Position numbers and translations under genes: made by a program. A DNA stretch of 64,000 nucleotides, taken from the NCBI RefSeq assembly GCF_023073915.1, contig NZ_JADPKK010000023.1, positions 682,001-746,000 of the forward strand. Reading direction: 5' to 3'. Position 1 is the first letter of the stretch; every line of letters begins with the position of its first letter. Source of the DNA: Bradyrhizobium sp. 149 (GTDB taxonomy: Bacteria > Pseudomonadota > Alphaproteobacteria > Rhizobiales > Xanthobacteraceae). The notes below the pieces were generated by a model, which worked only from the letters and a program-made list of their open reading frames with translations, had not been told where the DNA came from and made no database searches. This document shows positions 26,839-35,097 of this stretch, one piece after another.

Positions 26839-27252
26839 ATGCAATCACGCCCGCAAACGCCAGGCACATGGTTGCGCGCGATCGCGATCGCCGGCGCATT
26901 TACGCTGCTGCTATCCGCGCCCTGCTCGCTCGCGCAGCAGCCGGCGAGCGAGGACGCAGCACGGCAGGCCTTCAACAATTCCTGCCGCACCTGCCACTCG
27001 GTGAAGGAAGGCGACAATCGTCTGGGTCCCAATCTCAGCAAGATCGTCGGACGCAAGGCCGGCTCGCTGCCGAACTACAACTATTCTCCATCGATGAAGG
27101 AAGCCGGCTTCGTCTGGGACCAGGACAAACTCACCCGCTTCATGGTCAAGCCCGACGAGGTCGTATCCGGCAACAAGATGCAGCCCTATGGCGGCATCTC
27201 GGCGGAGGAAGCGGCGAAGGTGGTTGCTTATTTGCAGGCGACTTCGCAGTAA
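26839..27252 (+). CDS. Exported class I cytochrome c
   Basis: This 137-residue protein from the ATG at 26839 (GGAGG six bases upstream) has a signal peptide ending near A-Q-Q, the haem site C49-R-T-C-H53, the 'GRKAGSLPNYNYSPSMKEAGFVW' stretch common to cytochromes c2/c550-like proteins, and a likely Met ligand in 'GNKMQ' (about residue 114). It would be a soluble or loosely bound periplasmic electron carrier. Other in-frame starts at 26788 and 26827 give less suitable leaders. It comes just after the terminator of the L,D-transpeptidase gene. Confidence 0.9.
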   Translation: MQSRPQTPGTWLRAIAIAGAFTLLLSAPCSLAQQPASEDAARQAFNNSCRTCHSVKEGDNRLGPNLSKIVGRKAGSLPNYNYSPSMKEAGFVWDQDKLTRFMVKPDEVVSGNKMQPYGGISAEEAAKVVAYLQATSQ

Positions 27253-27302
27253 CCAGCCCCGCGATGGAGGGGCCACTTTCGTTTGGCGTCGGTGATCGTG
27301 GC

Positions 27303-27347
27303 CATCCTTCGAGACGCCCACCTGCGGCGGGCTCCTCAGGATGAGGG
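27303..27347. repeat. Palindromic intergenic repeat, family 1
   Basis: CATCCTTCGAGACGCC ... GGCTCCTCAGGATGAGGG, in the gap between the cytochrome c and GIY-YIG genes (27253-27491). Confidence 0.85.
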
Positions 27348-27437
27348 CGGATTGTGTTGCCGCTAGGCGTCTGTCTGGCGAATTGACGCGGCAACGAATG
27401 CCCATAATGCTTGCGCCAGTCCGCAACCAGCAGTTAG

Positions 27438-27484
27438 CCTCATCCTGAGGAGCGCGCTCTTGCGCGCGTCTCGAAGGATGAGGC
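27438..27484. repeat. Palindromic intergenic repeat, family 1
   Basis: CCTCATCCTGAGGAGCGCGC ... GCGCGTCTCGAAGGATGAGG, opposite orientation to the copy at 27303. It ends eight bases before the GIY-YIG start codon and therefore covers its promoter or ribosome-site region. Confidence 0.87.
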
Positions 27485-27491
27485 GGGCACG

Positions 27492-27824
27492 ATGACCGAG
27501 GGCGCGTACCTCTACATTCTCAGATGTGCCGATGGCAGCTACTATATCGGAACGACGCGAACCGAACTTGAAATCAGGATCGCCCAGCACAACGCAGGGA
27601 CATTCGCCGGCTATACGAAGTCGCGCAGGCCGGTGACGCTGGTCTTCTCGCAATGGTTCGATCGCATCACCGACGCGATCCAATGCGAGAGGAAACTCAA
27701 GAAATGGAGCCGCGCCAAGAAGGAAGCCTTCATGCGCAGCGATTTTTCCGAGCTGCATGAGCTAGCGAAGCGCGGATCTCATCATCCTTCGAGACGCCCG
27801 CCTCCGGCGGGCTCCTCAGGATGA
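27492..27824 (+). CDS. GIY-YIG nuclease family protein embedded in repeats
   Basis: This 110-residue protein has the small UPF0213/YhbQ-like GIY-YIG fold: 'YLYILRCADGSYYIGTT' (core strand pair), then an Arg and His in 'ELEIRIAQHNAG', and 'CERKLKKWSRAKKEAFM' with the metal-binding Glu. Such proteins may nick branched or damaged DNA; many are uncharacterised. Family-1 repeats abut it on both sides: one ends eight bases before the ATG, and the last 14 codons and stop (HHPSRRPPPAGSSG) are translated from another starting near 27780. The native C-terminus probably ended near 'LHELAKR'. Confidence 0.85.
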   Translation: MTEGAYLYILRCADGSYYIGTTRTELEIRIAQHNAGTFAGYTKSRRPVTLVFSQWFDRITDAIQCERKLKKWSRAKKEAFMRSDFSELHELAKRGSHHPSRRPPPAGSSG

Positions 27825-27827
27825 GGG
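27781..27827. repeat. Palindromic intergenic repeat, family 1, overlapping the GIY-YIG gene end
   Basis: CATCCTTCGAGACGCCCGCC ... GGGCTCCTCAGGATGAGGG. The TGA inside AGGATGAGG is the stop codon of the GIY-YIG gene. Confidence 0.87.
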
Positions 27828-27871
27828 CGGAGTGCGCGGCATCATCCTTGCGGCGGCATCGATGCCAATTA

Positions 27872-27917
27872 GCCTCATTCTGAGGAGACCGCGAAGCGGT
27901 CGTCTCGAAGGACGAGG
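27872..27917. repeat. Palindromic intergenic repeat, family 1
   Basis: CCTCATTCTGAGGAGACCGC ... GCGGTCGTCTCGAAGGACGAGG. This is the fourth copy in about 600 bases, in the gap between the GIY-YIG gene and the small membrane protein. Confidence 0.85.
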
Positions 27918-27940
27918 CGTTCGCACCGGCGGGAGACCGC

Positions 27941-28207
27941 TCATCCGCTCCTCCACTTCGAGACCAGCCTCAGCCATGCCGCCGAATGAAACGCGCTCAT
28001 CAGCAGATACATCGGCACCATCCCGCCCAGCAAAGATCCGTGTCCGGCACACAGCATGTCCGCCGGGCCGCCGCCGAGCACGGCCGTCAGCAGGGCCATG
28101 ATCGCGAAGGTCGGGGTGGCCGCGAGCCCCAGCCATCTGGCGAGGTGACGCGCGGCCACGACGCCATCACGGCTGGCGTCCGCGGCCGCGCTCATGGGAT
28201 CGGTCAT
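27941..28207 (-). CDS. Small membrane protein coupled to the DUF899 gene
   Basis: This 88-residue protein has two hydrophobic helices, 'WLGLAATPTFAIMALLTAVL' and 'GGMVPMYLLMSAFHSAAWL', joined by a loop with a Cys ('DMLCAGHGS'). Its ATG (28207) overlaps the TGA of the DUF899 gene as ATGA, so the two are translationally coupled. I do not recognise a named family. Coupling suggests that it serves the DUF899 protein, for example as a membrane partner. Longer open stretches upstream in this frame lie inside the DUF899 gene and are shadows. Confidence 0.68.
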   Translation of the reverse strand: MTDPMSAAADASRDGVVAARHLARWLGLAATPTFAIMALLTAVLGGGPADMLCAGHGSLLGGMVPMYLLMSAFHSAAWLRLVSKWRSG

Positions 28208-28998
28208 GTCCTTTCGCCCGCTGCCTCCTCGCGAAAGGCCTTCTCGCCGGCGGTCGAGATCTCGACCCATTTTTTGTCGGGCGCGGCACCTTCGGTGTAG
28301 CTGTCGTGCCAGTTCCACCATTTGTAGGTCGGCGTTTGCGGATAGCCCTTCGGCGAATCCTCCCAGACCTCCTGCCGTCCCAATGGCGTGATGTCGAGGT
28401 AGTTCCAGGTGCCGCCCATCTGCTCGTCGCCGCGGCTCTTGACGAAGTAGGTGCGGAAGACGCGCGTTCCGTCGCGGTAGAACACGTTGGTTCCGTGCCA
28501 TTCATCGACGCCGAAATCGGCGTCAAAGCTGTCGGTCACGGTGACCCATGGCATGGTCCAGCCCATCCGCTGCTTCAGCCGTGCGATATCGGCTTGTGGC
28601 GCGCGCGAGGCGAACACCAGCGTGGTGTCGCGGGCATTGAGGTGCGCGACATGGGCGACCTGGTCGGCCACCATGGAGCAACCGCGGCAGGCATGATCGG
28701 GCCAGCCGAACACACCCGGCTCGAAGAAGGCGCGGTAGACGATCAGCTGCCGCCGGCCCTGGAACAGGTCGACCAAACTGACCTTGCCGCCGGGGCCCTC
28801 GAACGCATAGGTTTTGGCGACTTCCATCCACGGCATGCGCCGGCGCTCGGCGGCGAGCGCGTCGCGGGCACGGGTATGCGCCTTTTCCTTCAGGAGCAGT
28901 TGCTGCCGGGCGGCCTCCCAGTCCTGCGGCGACACCACCGGCGGTGTTTGCATGGCGTCCTGTCTGTTAGTTTCTGCATTGTCTGCTGATGTCATCAT
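28204..28998 (-). CDS. DUF899 family thioredoxin-like protein
   Basis: This 264-residue protein belongs to DUF899: 'WEAARQQLLLKEKAHTRARDALAAERRRMPW' at the start, 'LFQGRRQLIVYRAFFEP', and a C-x-x-C site in 'DHACRGCSMVADQ' (Cys104, Cys107) at the expected thioredoxin-fold position. The middle 'MGWTMPWVTVTDSFDADFGVD' and 'HGTNVFYRDGTRVFRTYFV' blocks are also typical. It is probably a cytosolic thiol protein; its reaction is unknown. It is divergent from the two-domain regulator at 29094 (95 bases between starts) and coupled by ATGA to the small membrane protein downstream. Confidence 0.88.
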   Translation of the reverse strand: MMTSADNAETNRQDAMQTPPVVSPQDWEAARQQLLLKEKAHTRARDALAAERRRMPWMEVAKTYAFEGPGGKVSLVDLFQGRRQLIVYRAFFEPGVFGWPDHACRGCSMVADQVAHVAHLNARDTTLVFASRAPQADIARLKQRMGWTMPWVTVTDSFDADFGVDEWHGTNVFYRDGTRVFRTYFVKSRGDEQMGGTWNYLDITPLGRQEVWEDSPKGYPQTPTYKWWNWHDSYTEGAAPDKKWVEISTAGEKAFREEAAGERT

Positions 28999-29093
28999 GG
29001 CTCTCCAAAGCTATTTCCGCACATTGTCGGCCGTGAACGATTTCTCGCACCGGACAGTTGCGTCGTGGGAGTAACAAGTGTGGCGGGATTTGA

Positions 29094-30326
29094 ATGGACT
29101 CGCTGATCACGGCCGCGGCCCGGGCGTTAGAGGCCGGCGATCCGCTCGGCGCGCTGAACCGCGTTGCGCTGCGCAACGATGCACCTTCGCTGGCGCTGCG
29201 CGGCATCGCGATGGCGCAGCTCGGCGATCTCGCGAAGGCGAAGACGCTGCTGCGGAGCGCCGCACGCGCGTTCGGGCCGAGAGAGGCCGTGGCGCGCGCA
29301 AGATGCGTGGTGGCGGAAGCCGAGATCGCGCTCGTCTCGCGCGACCTGAATTGGCCGGCGAAGACGCTCGCGGCCGCGCGGGCGACGCTCGAACGACACG
29401 GCGATCTCGCCAACGCCGCCCATGCGGGTCACATCGAGGCGCGCCGTCTTCTCCTCGTCGGGCGCCTCGACGCGGCCGAACGCACGCTGGCCGAGATCAA
29501 GACCACGCCGCTGCCCCCGGCTTCGCAGGTCGCGCGCGAGCTCGTGATCGCCGGCATCGCCATCAGGCGGCTCAGAACGAAAGACGCGCGCGCGGCGCTT
29601 CGCCGCGCGGCTCGCGCAGCACAGCAGGCCGGCATTGCAGCGCTTGCGGCCGAGGTCGAAAGCACGACCTTGGTGCTCGATAGGCCCGCGGCGCGCCTGA
29701 TCACGCGCGGGCACGAACGGCCGTTGCTGCTTTGGGAGGTCGAGGACCTCGTGACGTCGGAGGCGCTCGTGGTGGACACGTTCCATCACGCGGTTCGCAG
29801 GCGAGGCATCCTCGTGCCGCTCGAAAGGCGTCCGGTGCTGTTCGCGCTCGCCCGCATCCTGGCGCAGGCCTGGCCCGCGGATGTCTCGCGCGAAGCGTTG
29901 ATCACAGGAGCATTTCAGGCAAGGCACGTCGACGAATCGCATCGCGCCCGGCTCCGTGTCGAAATCGGGCGGCTCCGCACCAAGCTCAAGCCTCTCGCCG
30001 ATGTCAACGCGACCAGGCAAGGTTTTGCGCTGACACCGCGCAAGACATCGCACAAGACGCGGCAGGTCCTTGTACTGGCGCGGCCCGTCGAGGAGAAGCA
30101 CGCCAATGTGCTCGCCTTCCTCTCCGACGGCGAGCCCTGGTCGAGCTCGGCGCTCGCGCTGGCGCTGGGAACGAGCGCACGCACCGTGCAACGGGCTCTC
30201 GAACAGCTGGCGCGATCGAACAAGGTGCAGTCGTTCGGACACGGACGGGCGCGGCACTGGATGACGCCGCCCGTCCCGGGTTTCCCGACAGGCTTGTTAC
30301 TCCCAGGACCGCTCCTGAAGACGTAA
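29094..30326 (+). CDS. Transcriptional regulator with helical repeats and two winged-helix domains
   Basis: This 410-residue protein has three parts. Residues 1-195 are Ala-rich helical pairs like TPRs. Residues about 205-316 resemble an OmpR/SARP winged helix ('RRPVLFALARILAQAWPADVSREALI', 'HRARLRVEIGRLRTKLKPL', 'TRQGFAL'). Residues about 335-392 are a second winged helix ('VLAFLSDGEPWSSSALALALGTSARTVQRALEQL'). It has no receiver domain. It is divergent from the DUF899 pair and 30 bases upstream of a beta-propeller gene, so it probably controls both. What it senses is unknown. The domain calls come from pattern reading and need profile searches. Confidence 0.72.
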   Translation: MDSLITAAARALEAGDPLGALNRVALRNDAPSLALRGIAMAQLGDLAKAKTLLRSAARAFGPREAVARARCVVAEAEIALVSRDLNWPAKTLAAARATLERHGDLANAAHAGHIEARRLLLVGRLDAAERTLAEIKTTPLPPASQVARELVIAGIAIRRLRTKDARAALRRAARAAQQAGIAALAAEVESTTLVLDRPAARLITRGHERPLLLWEVEDLVTSEALVVDTFHHAVRRRGILVPLERRPVLFALARILAQAWPADVSREALITGAFQARHVDESHRARLRVEIGRLRTKLKPLADVNATRQGFALTPRKTSHKTRQVLVLARPVEEKHANVLAFLSDGEPWSSSALALALGTSARTVQRALEQLARSNKVQSFGHGRARHWMTPPVPGFPTGLLLPGPLLKT

Positions 30327-30356
30327 GGTGGGATTCACACCACAAGGATCAAGCAG

Positions 30357-30995
30357 ATGAAGCGTTCAGCCGCCGAGATTGTCAGGGAATACGGGCCCTT
30401 TGCGGGCGTCGAAGCCGTGCACGGCGTCACCTATGACGGAGCCCATGTGTGGTTCGCGTCCGGCGACAAATTGAACGCGGTCGATCCGGCCGACGGAAAG
30501 ATCACGCGCTCCATCGATGTCGCCGCACATGCGGGAACGGCGTTCGACGGTCGACACCTGTTCCAGATCGCCGAGGACCGCATCCAGAAGATCGACGCTG
30601 CGACCGGCAAGGTGCTCGCCACCATCCCTGCACCTGGCGGCGGTGGCGACTCCGGATTGGCCTGGGCCGAGGGCTCGCTCTGGGTCGGGCAGTATCGGGA
30701 ACGCAAAATCCATCAGGTCGATCCCCAGACGGGAAAGGTTCTCCGCACCATCGAAAGCAAGCGCTTCGTCACCGGCGTGACCTGGGTCGACGGCGAGCTC
30801 TGGCACGGCACCTGGGAAGGCGAGGAAAGCGACATCAGGCGGATCGACCCTGAGACCGGCAAGGTGCTGGAGCAGCTCGACCTGCCCGCCGGGACGATGG
30901 TTTCAGGGTTGGAATCCGATGGCGGTGATTGTTTCTTCGCCGGCGGCGGAAGTCGCGGCAACGTGAGAGCGGTCCGCCGTCCGAAGCGCAGCTAG
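30357..30995 (+). CDS. Beta-propeller protein (glutaminyl cyclase/Vgb-like repeats)
   Basis: This 212-residue protein is built from about four repeats that end in 'D-x-x-T-G-K-V-L-x-x-I' (for example 'IDAATGKVLATI', 'VDPQTGKVLRTI', 'IDPETGKVLEQL') and contain 'LWVG', 'LWHGTW'. This is the pattern of NHL/Vgb-like or glutamine-cyclotransferase-like propellers. No signal peptide is visible, so it is probably cytosolic. It follows the regulator gene by 30 bases and is likely co-transcribed. It may bind or lyse a small compound; the reaction is not evident. Confidence 0.7.
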   Translation: MKRSAAEIVREYGPFAGVEAVHGVTYDGAHVWFASGDKLNAVDPADGKITRSIDVAAHAGTAFDGRHLFQIAEDRIQKIDAATGKVLATIPAPGGGGDSGLAWAEGSLWVGQYRERKIHQVDPQTGKVLRTIESKRFVTGVTWVDGELWHGTWEGEESDIRRIDPETGKVLEQLDLPAGTMVSGLESDGGDCFFAGGGSRGNVRAVRRPKRS

Positions 30996-31132
30996 GTGCG
31001 CAGTGACGAATGCGCGGCAACGGCGCGTCCGCAGCCGTTAACCTGTTCGCCCCAATTCCACCCCATCCATGCGCTCTAGCGCCCTCCTCGCCTGCCCTGT
31101 AGACTTCTGCCCCGGGGCGGCCTGGGGGATTG

Positions 31133-32701
31133 ATGCGACTGACGCTGAACTTGAAAACTGTCCTGATCGCCGTCGTGGTGCTCGTGGCGTCGTTTTTCGT
31201 CAGCCTGAAGGCGATGGACTGGCTGTCGCCGCGGGCGACGAATTCCGCGCCGCCGGTCGCGCAATTGCCGCCGCTGCCGCCGGTCGCGAAGAGCTCGATC
31301 GTGGTGGCGCCGGTCGCCATCGCGCTGTCGGCGATCCGCGAGCAGGCCGAGAAGGCCGCGCCGCGCAATTTCGCCGGCAAGGCCGAGAACCCGATTTCGC
31401 AAATCCTGCAGGACGCCGACATCGGCTGGTCCGCCGTGCGCGGGCCGATGTCGGCTGCCGGCGACAAGGACGTTCTGACAATCTCGACGCCACTTAACGG
31501 CAAGCTGAACGTGACGGGATCGCTGTCCTCGAAAGCCACCGGCGCACTCGGCGAGGCGCTCGGCAGCGTACTCGGCGGCAATGCCGCAAAACAGATTGGC
31601 GCGGTCAATATCAAGAATTTGAACGCCAGCGCCGAGATCAAGGGCAACGTGGTCGTGACCGCGCGGCCGAAGCTCGCGGCCAACTGGCATCTGGAGCCCA
31701 ATCTCGGCGCCCAGGTCAATCTCGGTGACACCAACCTCAACGTCGCCGGCGCCAAGGTCAACGTGCCGGCCCAGGTCAAGCCGCTGATCGACAAGACCGT
31801 CGGCGAACAGATCAACGCCGTTTCCGAACGCATGCGCAACGATCCGAGCTTGCGAGAGAACGCGAAGCTGCAATGGGCCAAGGCCTGCCGCTCGATTCCG
31901 CTGCAAGGCTCGGGTTCGTCGGCCGCGCTGCCGCCGCTCTGGCTGGAGATGAAGCCGATCCGCGCCATCGCAGCACAGCCGCGCGTCGACGCGCAGGCCG
32001 TGACCCTGCTGATGGGCCTGGAAGCGGAGACGCGCGTTACCTCGACGCCGACCAAGCCCGACTGCCCGTTCCCCGACAAGATCTCGATCGTGCCGCCGAC
32101 CGGCACCGGCGTGAACATCGGTATTCCGATCGACGTGCCCTTCACCGAGATCAACAAGCTGATCGCGGCGCAGATGGTCGGCCACACCTATCCCGAGGAC
32201 GGCTCCGGTCCGGTGGACGTCACCGTCAAGAGCGTCAACGTGATCCCGTCGGGCGAGCGCCTGCTGATCTCGCTGCTGGTGCGCGCCAAGGAGAAGAAGA
32301 GCTGGCTCGGTCTCGGCGCCGAAGCGACCGTGCACATCTGGGGCCGGCCGATGCTCGACCAGGCGCAGCAGACGCTGCGGCTCGCCGACATCCAGCTCGC
32401 GGTGGAGTCCGAGGCGGCCTTTGGCCTGCTGGGTGCCGCGGCGCGTGCGGTGGTGCCGCAGATGCAGCAGGCGCTGGTGCAGAAAGCGACGATCGACCTG
32501 AAGCCGATTGCCGCCAACGCGCGCGAGAAGATCGCCGCCGCGATCGCCGACTACCAGAAGAACGAGGACGGCGTTAAAGTCGAGGCCAGGATCGACAGCC
32601 TGACGCTCGCCGACATCGCCTTCGACTCCAAGACACTGCGCGTGATCGCGGAAGCCGGCGGCTCGCTGAATGTGTCCGTGACGAAACTGTCGGGGATGTA
32701 G
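31133..32701 (+). CDS. DUF4403 family membrane-anchored protein
   Basis: This protein has 522 residues from the ATG at 31133 (a TTG at 31130 is also possible), with an N-terminal membrane helix ('VLIAVVVLVASFFVSLKAM') and a large periplasmic part. The body matches DUF4403, a lipid-binding BPI-like fold: 'SSIVVAPVAIALSAIREQAEKAAP', 'WSAVRGPMSAAGD', and a long 'VDVTVKSVNVIPSGERLLISLLVRAK' strand region. The family is widespread in Proteobacteria and may move or bind lipids in the envelope. It stands alone; neighbours are the propeller gene and an ABC importer. Confidence 0.82.
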   Translation: MRLTLNLKTVLIAVVVLVASFFVSLKAMDWLSPRATNSAPPVAQLPPLPPVAKSSIVVAPVAIALSAIREQAEKAAPRNFAGKAENPISQILQDADIGWSAVRGPMSAAGDKDVLTISTPLNGKLNVTGSLSSKATGALGEALGSVLGGNAAKQIGAVNIKNLNASAEIKGNVVVTARPKLAANWHLEPNLGAQVNLGDTNLNVAGAKVNVPAQVKPLIDKTVGEQINAVSERMRNDPSLRENAKLQWAKACRSIPLQGSGSSAALPPLWLEMKPIRAIAAQPRVDAQAVTLLMGLEAETRVTSTPTKPDCPFPDKISIVPPTGTGVNIGIPIDVPFTEINKLIAAQMVGHTYPEDGSGPVDVTVKSVNVIPSGERLLISLLVRAKEKKSWLGLGAEATVHIWGRPMLDQAQQTLRLADIQLAVESEAAFGLLGAAARAVVPQMQQALVQKATIDLKPIAANAREKIAAAIADYQKNEDGVKVEARIDSLTLADIAFDSKTLRVIAEAGGSLNVSVTKLSGM

Positions 32702-32833
32702 CGCGCGCCTTTCCTCAACGGGTCCGTGCGCGTCGTCGTGCGCCGCTGGCATTCTGGTCGGAGGATGCTAAGCTGTTCCTCGCAGCCTCGGACGAGGTGC
32801 TGGCAGCACTGGTGCTGATAACGCGAGGACAAC

Positions 32834-33958
32834 ATGGAAGCCGGCATGGTCACCCCTGCGCCGGCACTGGTGCGCTTTTCCGGCATTCAAAAGACCTACG
32901 ATGGCGAGCACCTCGTGGTGAAGAACCTCGATCTCGAAATCACGAAGGGCGAGTTCATCACCCTGCTTGGCCCGTCGGGCTCGGGCAAGACGACCACCCT
33001 GATGATGCTGGCCGGTTTCGAGGTTCCGACCCATGGCGATATCTACCTCGCTGACCGGCCGATCAAGAACGTGCCGCCGCACAAGCGCGACATCGGCATG
33101 GTTTTCCAGAACTATGCCTTGTTTCCGCATTTGACGATTGCGGAGAATATCGCCTTCCCGCTCTCCGTCCGCAACACGAACAAGGCCGAAGCGCAGGAGC
33201 GCGTGAGAGCGGCGCTGCGCATGATCAAGATGGAAACCCTGGCGCACCGGCGTCCCGGGCAGCTGTCCGGCGGTCAGCAGCAGCGCGTGGCGCTGGCCCG
33301 CGCCCTGGTTTTCAATCCGCAACTGGTGCTGATGGACGAGCCCCTCGGCGCCCTCGACAAGCGCCTGCGGGAGCAGATGCAACTGGAGATCAAGCAACTG
33401 CACGAGACGATGGGCATCACCGTCGTCTACGTCACCCACGATCAGAGCGAAGCGCTCACCATGTCGGACCGCATCGCGGTGTTCAACGACGGCATCGTGC
33501 AGCAGATCGACAGGCCCGACGCGCTGTATGAGCATCCGGTGAACAGCTTCGTCGCCCATTTCATCGGCGAGAACAACGTGCTGGCCGGCACAGTCGAGAC
33601 GGTCGAGAAAGAATATTGCCGCGTTGCGCTGGCTGGCGGCGGCGCCGTGACCGCGCGAGCGATCAACGTATCGGGCGTGGGCGCATCGACCTCCCTGTCG
33701 GTGCGGCCGGAGCGGATTGCCATTATGCCGGATGGCACCTCCAGCGACGAACCGAACCGACTGCCGGCCAAGGTGAAGAACACCATCTATCTCGGCGACC
33801 ACGCGCTGGCCGTGCTCGACGTCGCCGACAACAGGGAGTTCATGGTCAAGCTTCAGCCGGGGACGCATGACGGCCTAAGACCTGACAGCCTAAGACCTGG
33901 CGATAGCGTGTTCATCACCTTCCGCCCGGAGGACTGCCTGGCCCTCGATCCCGTCTGA
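32834..33958 (+). CDS. ABC importer ATPase subunit, PotA-like (spermidine/putrescine type)
   Basis: This 374-residue ATPase has Walker A 'GPSGSGKTTTLMML', Q-loop 'MVFQNYALFPHL', signature 'LSGGQQQRVALARAL', Walker B 'LVLMDEPLGALD', switch His 'VYVTHD', and the C-terminal TOBE domain of the CUT1/PotA class ('SVRPERIAI', 'IYLGDHA'). It heads the gene order A-D-B-C with the binding protein and two permeases. Near the end (33873-33903) a 15-base unit is duplicated in frame, giving 'GLRPDSLRPGDS'. Confidence 0.93.
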   Translation: MEAGMVTPAPALVRFSGIQKTYDGEHLVVKNLDLEITKGEFITLLGPSGSGKTTTLMMLAGFEVPTHGDIYLADRPIKNVPPHKRDIGMVFQNYALFPHLTIAENIAFPLSVRNTNKAEAQERVRAALRMIKMETLAHRRPGQLSGGQQQRVALARALVFNPQLVLMDEPLGALDKRLREQMQLEIKQLHETMGITVVYVTHDQSEALTMSDRIAVFNDGIVQQIDRPDALYEHPVNSFVAHFIGENNVLAGTVETVEKEYCRVALAGGGAVTARAINVSGVGASTSLSVRPERIAIMPDGTSSDEPNRLPAKVKNTIYLGDHALAVLDVADNREFMVKLQPGTHDGLRPDSLRPGDSVFITFRPEDCLALDPV

Positions 33959-34041
33959 TCCAACCATGCAGCATCCTTCCAACGCCGGCGGACCTGCATC
34001 GACCAAGCTCAACGCAATTCAATGAAGAAGGAACAAAGACC

Positions 34042-35091
34042 ATGCTGAAGCGCAAGATTGTTCTGGGTGTCGCCGCAGCAGTCGCCGCCAGCGCGGCGCT
34101 GGCCACGGTCGCGCAGGCGCGTGACCTCACCGTCGTGTCGTGGGGCGGCGCCTATCAGGATGCCCAGAAGAAAGTCTATTTCGAGCCTTTCAAGAAAGCG
34201 GCCGGTATTCCCTTGAACGACGAGTCATGGGACGGCGGCGTCGGCGTGTTGCGCGCCAAGGTGCAGGGTGGTGCCGCCACCTGGGACGTCGTCCAGGTCG
34301 AGAGCGACGAACTGGCGGTTGGCTGCGAGGAAGGCCTGTTCGAGAAGATCGACTATTCGAAGATCGGCGGCGAAGCCGCCTATATCCCGCCGGCAGTCAA
34401 TCCCTGCGGCGTCGGCGCCATCCTCTACGATTTCGTTCTCGGCTACGACAAGGACAAGCTGAAGGACGCCCCTCGCGGCTGGGCCGACTTCTTCGACACC
34501 AAGAAGATTCCCGGCAAGCGGGCCTTGCGTCAGGGCCCGAAGACCACGCTGGAGATCGCTCTCATGGCCGACGGCGTCGCGCCAAAGGACGTCTACAAGG
34601 TGCTGGCGACCGACGAGGGCATCGAGCGCGCCTTCAGGAAGCTGGACACCATCAAGGGCGACATCGTCTGGTGGAAGGCCGGCGCTCAGCCGCCGCAATT
34701 GCTCGCCTCCGGCGAGGTGGCGATGACCTCGGTCTACAATGGCCGTATCGACACCGCAAACAAGAACGAGAAGAAGAATTTCGGCATGGTGTGGGACGGA
34801 GCGCTCTTCACCCTCGACAGTTGGGTCATCCTGAAGGGCAGCCCGAACAAGGACGCGGCCTACAAGTTCCTGGACTTCGTCGGCAAAGCGGAGAACCAGT
34901 CGAAATTATCGGAGAACATTGCTTATGGCACATCGAACAAGGACGCAGCCGGACGGCTCGCGCCCGCCGTTCTGAAGGACCTGCCGACCGCGCCTGACAA
35001 CATCAAGAATGCGGTCGAGATCAACGTTGCCTTCTGGCTTGAGAACATCGACCGCCTGACCGAGCGCTTCAACAAATGGGCCGCGAAATAG
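34042..35091 (+). CDS. ABC importer periplasmic binding protein, PotD-like
   Basis: This 349-residue protein has a signal peptide (MLKRKIVLGVAAAVAASAAL, A-Q-A cleavage) and the PotD/SBP_bac_8 fold opening 'LTVVSWGGAYQDAQKKVYFEPF', with 'WDVVQVESDELAVGCEEGLF' and 'WWKAGAQPPQLLASGEVAM'. Acidic and aromatic residues in these segments usually contact polyamines or similar cations, but many PotD-like proteins bind other ligands. It sits between the ATPase gene (83 bases upstream) and the first permease (6 bases downstream), in one operon. Confidence 0.92.
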   Translation: MLKRKIVLGVAAAVAASAALATVAQARDLTVVSWGGAYQDAQKKVYFEPFKKAAGIPLNDESWDGGVGVLRAKVQGGAATWDVVQVESDELAVGCEEGLFEKIDYSKIGGEAAYIPPAVNPCGVGAILYDFVLGYDKDKLKDAPRGWADFFDTKKIPGKRALRQGPKTTLEIALMADGVAPKDVYKVLATDEGIERAFRKLDTIKGDIVWWKAGAQPPQLLASGEVAMTSVYNGRIDTANKNEKKNFGMVWDGALFTLDSWVILKGSPNKDAAYKFLDFVGKAENQSKLSENIAYGTSNKDAAGRLAPAVLKDLPTAPDNIKNAVEINVAFWLENIDRLTERFNKWAAK

Positions 35092-35097
35092 CGACCA

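Noticed and set aside
31076..32752. 558-codon open frame opposite DUF4403
   Set aside because: Arg/Gly/Asp-rich shadow; DUF4403 on the plus strand has a membrane anchor and family blocks.
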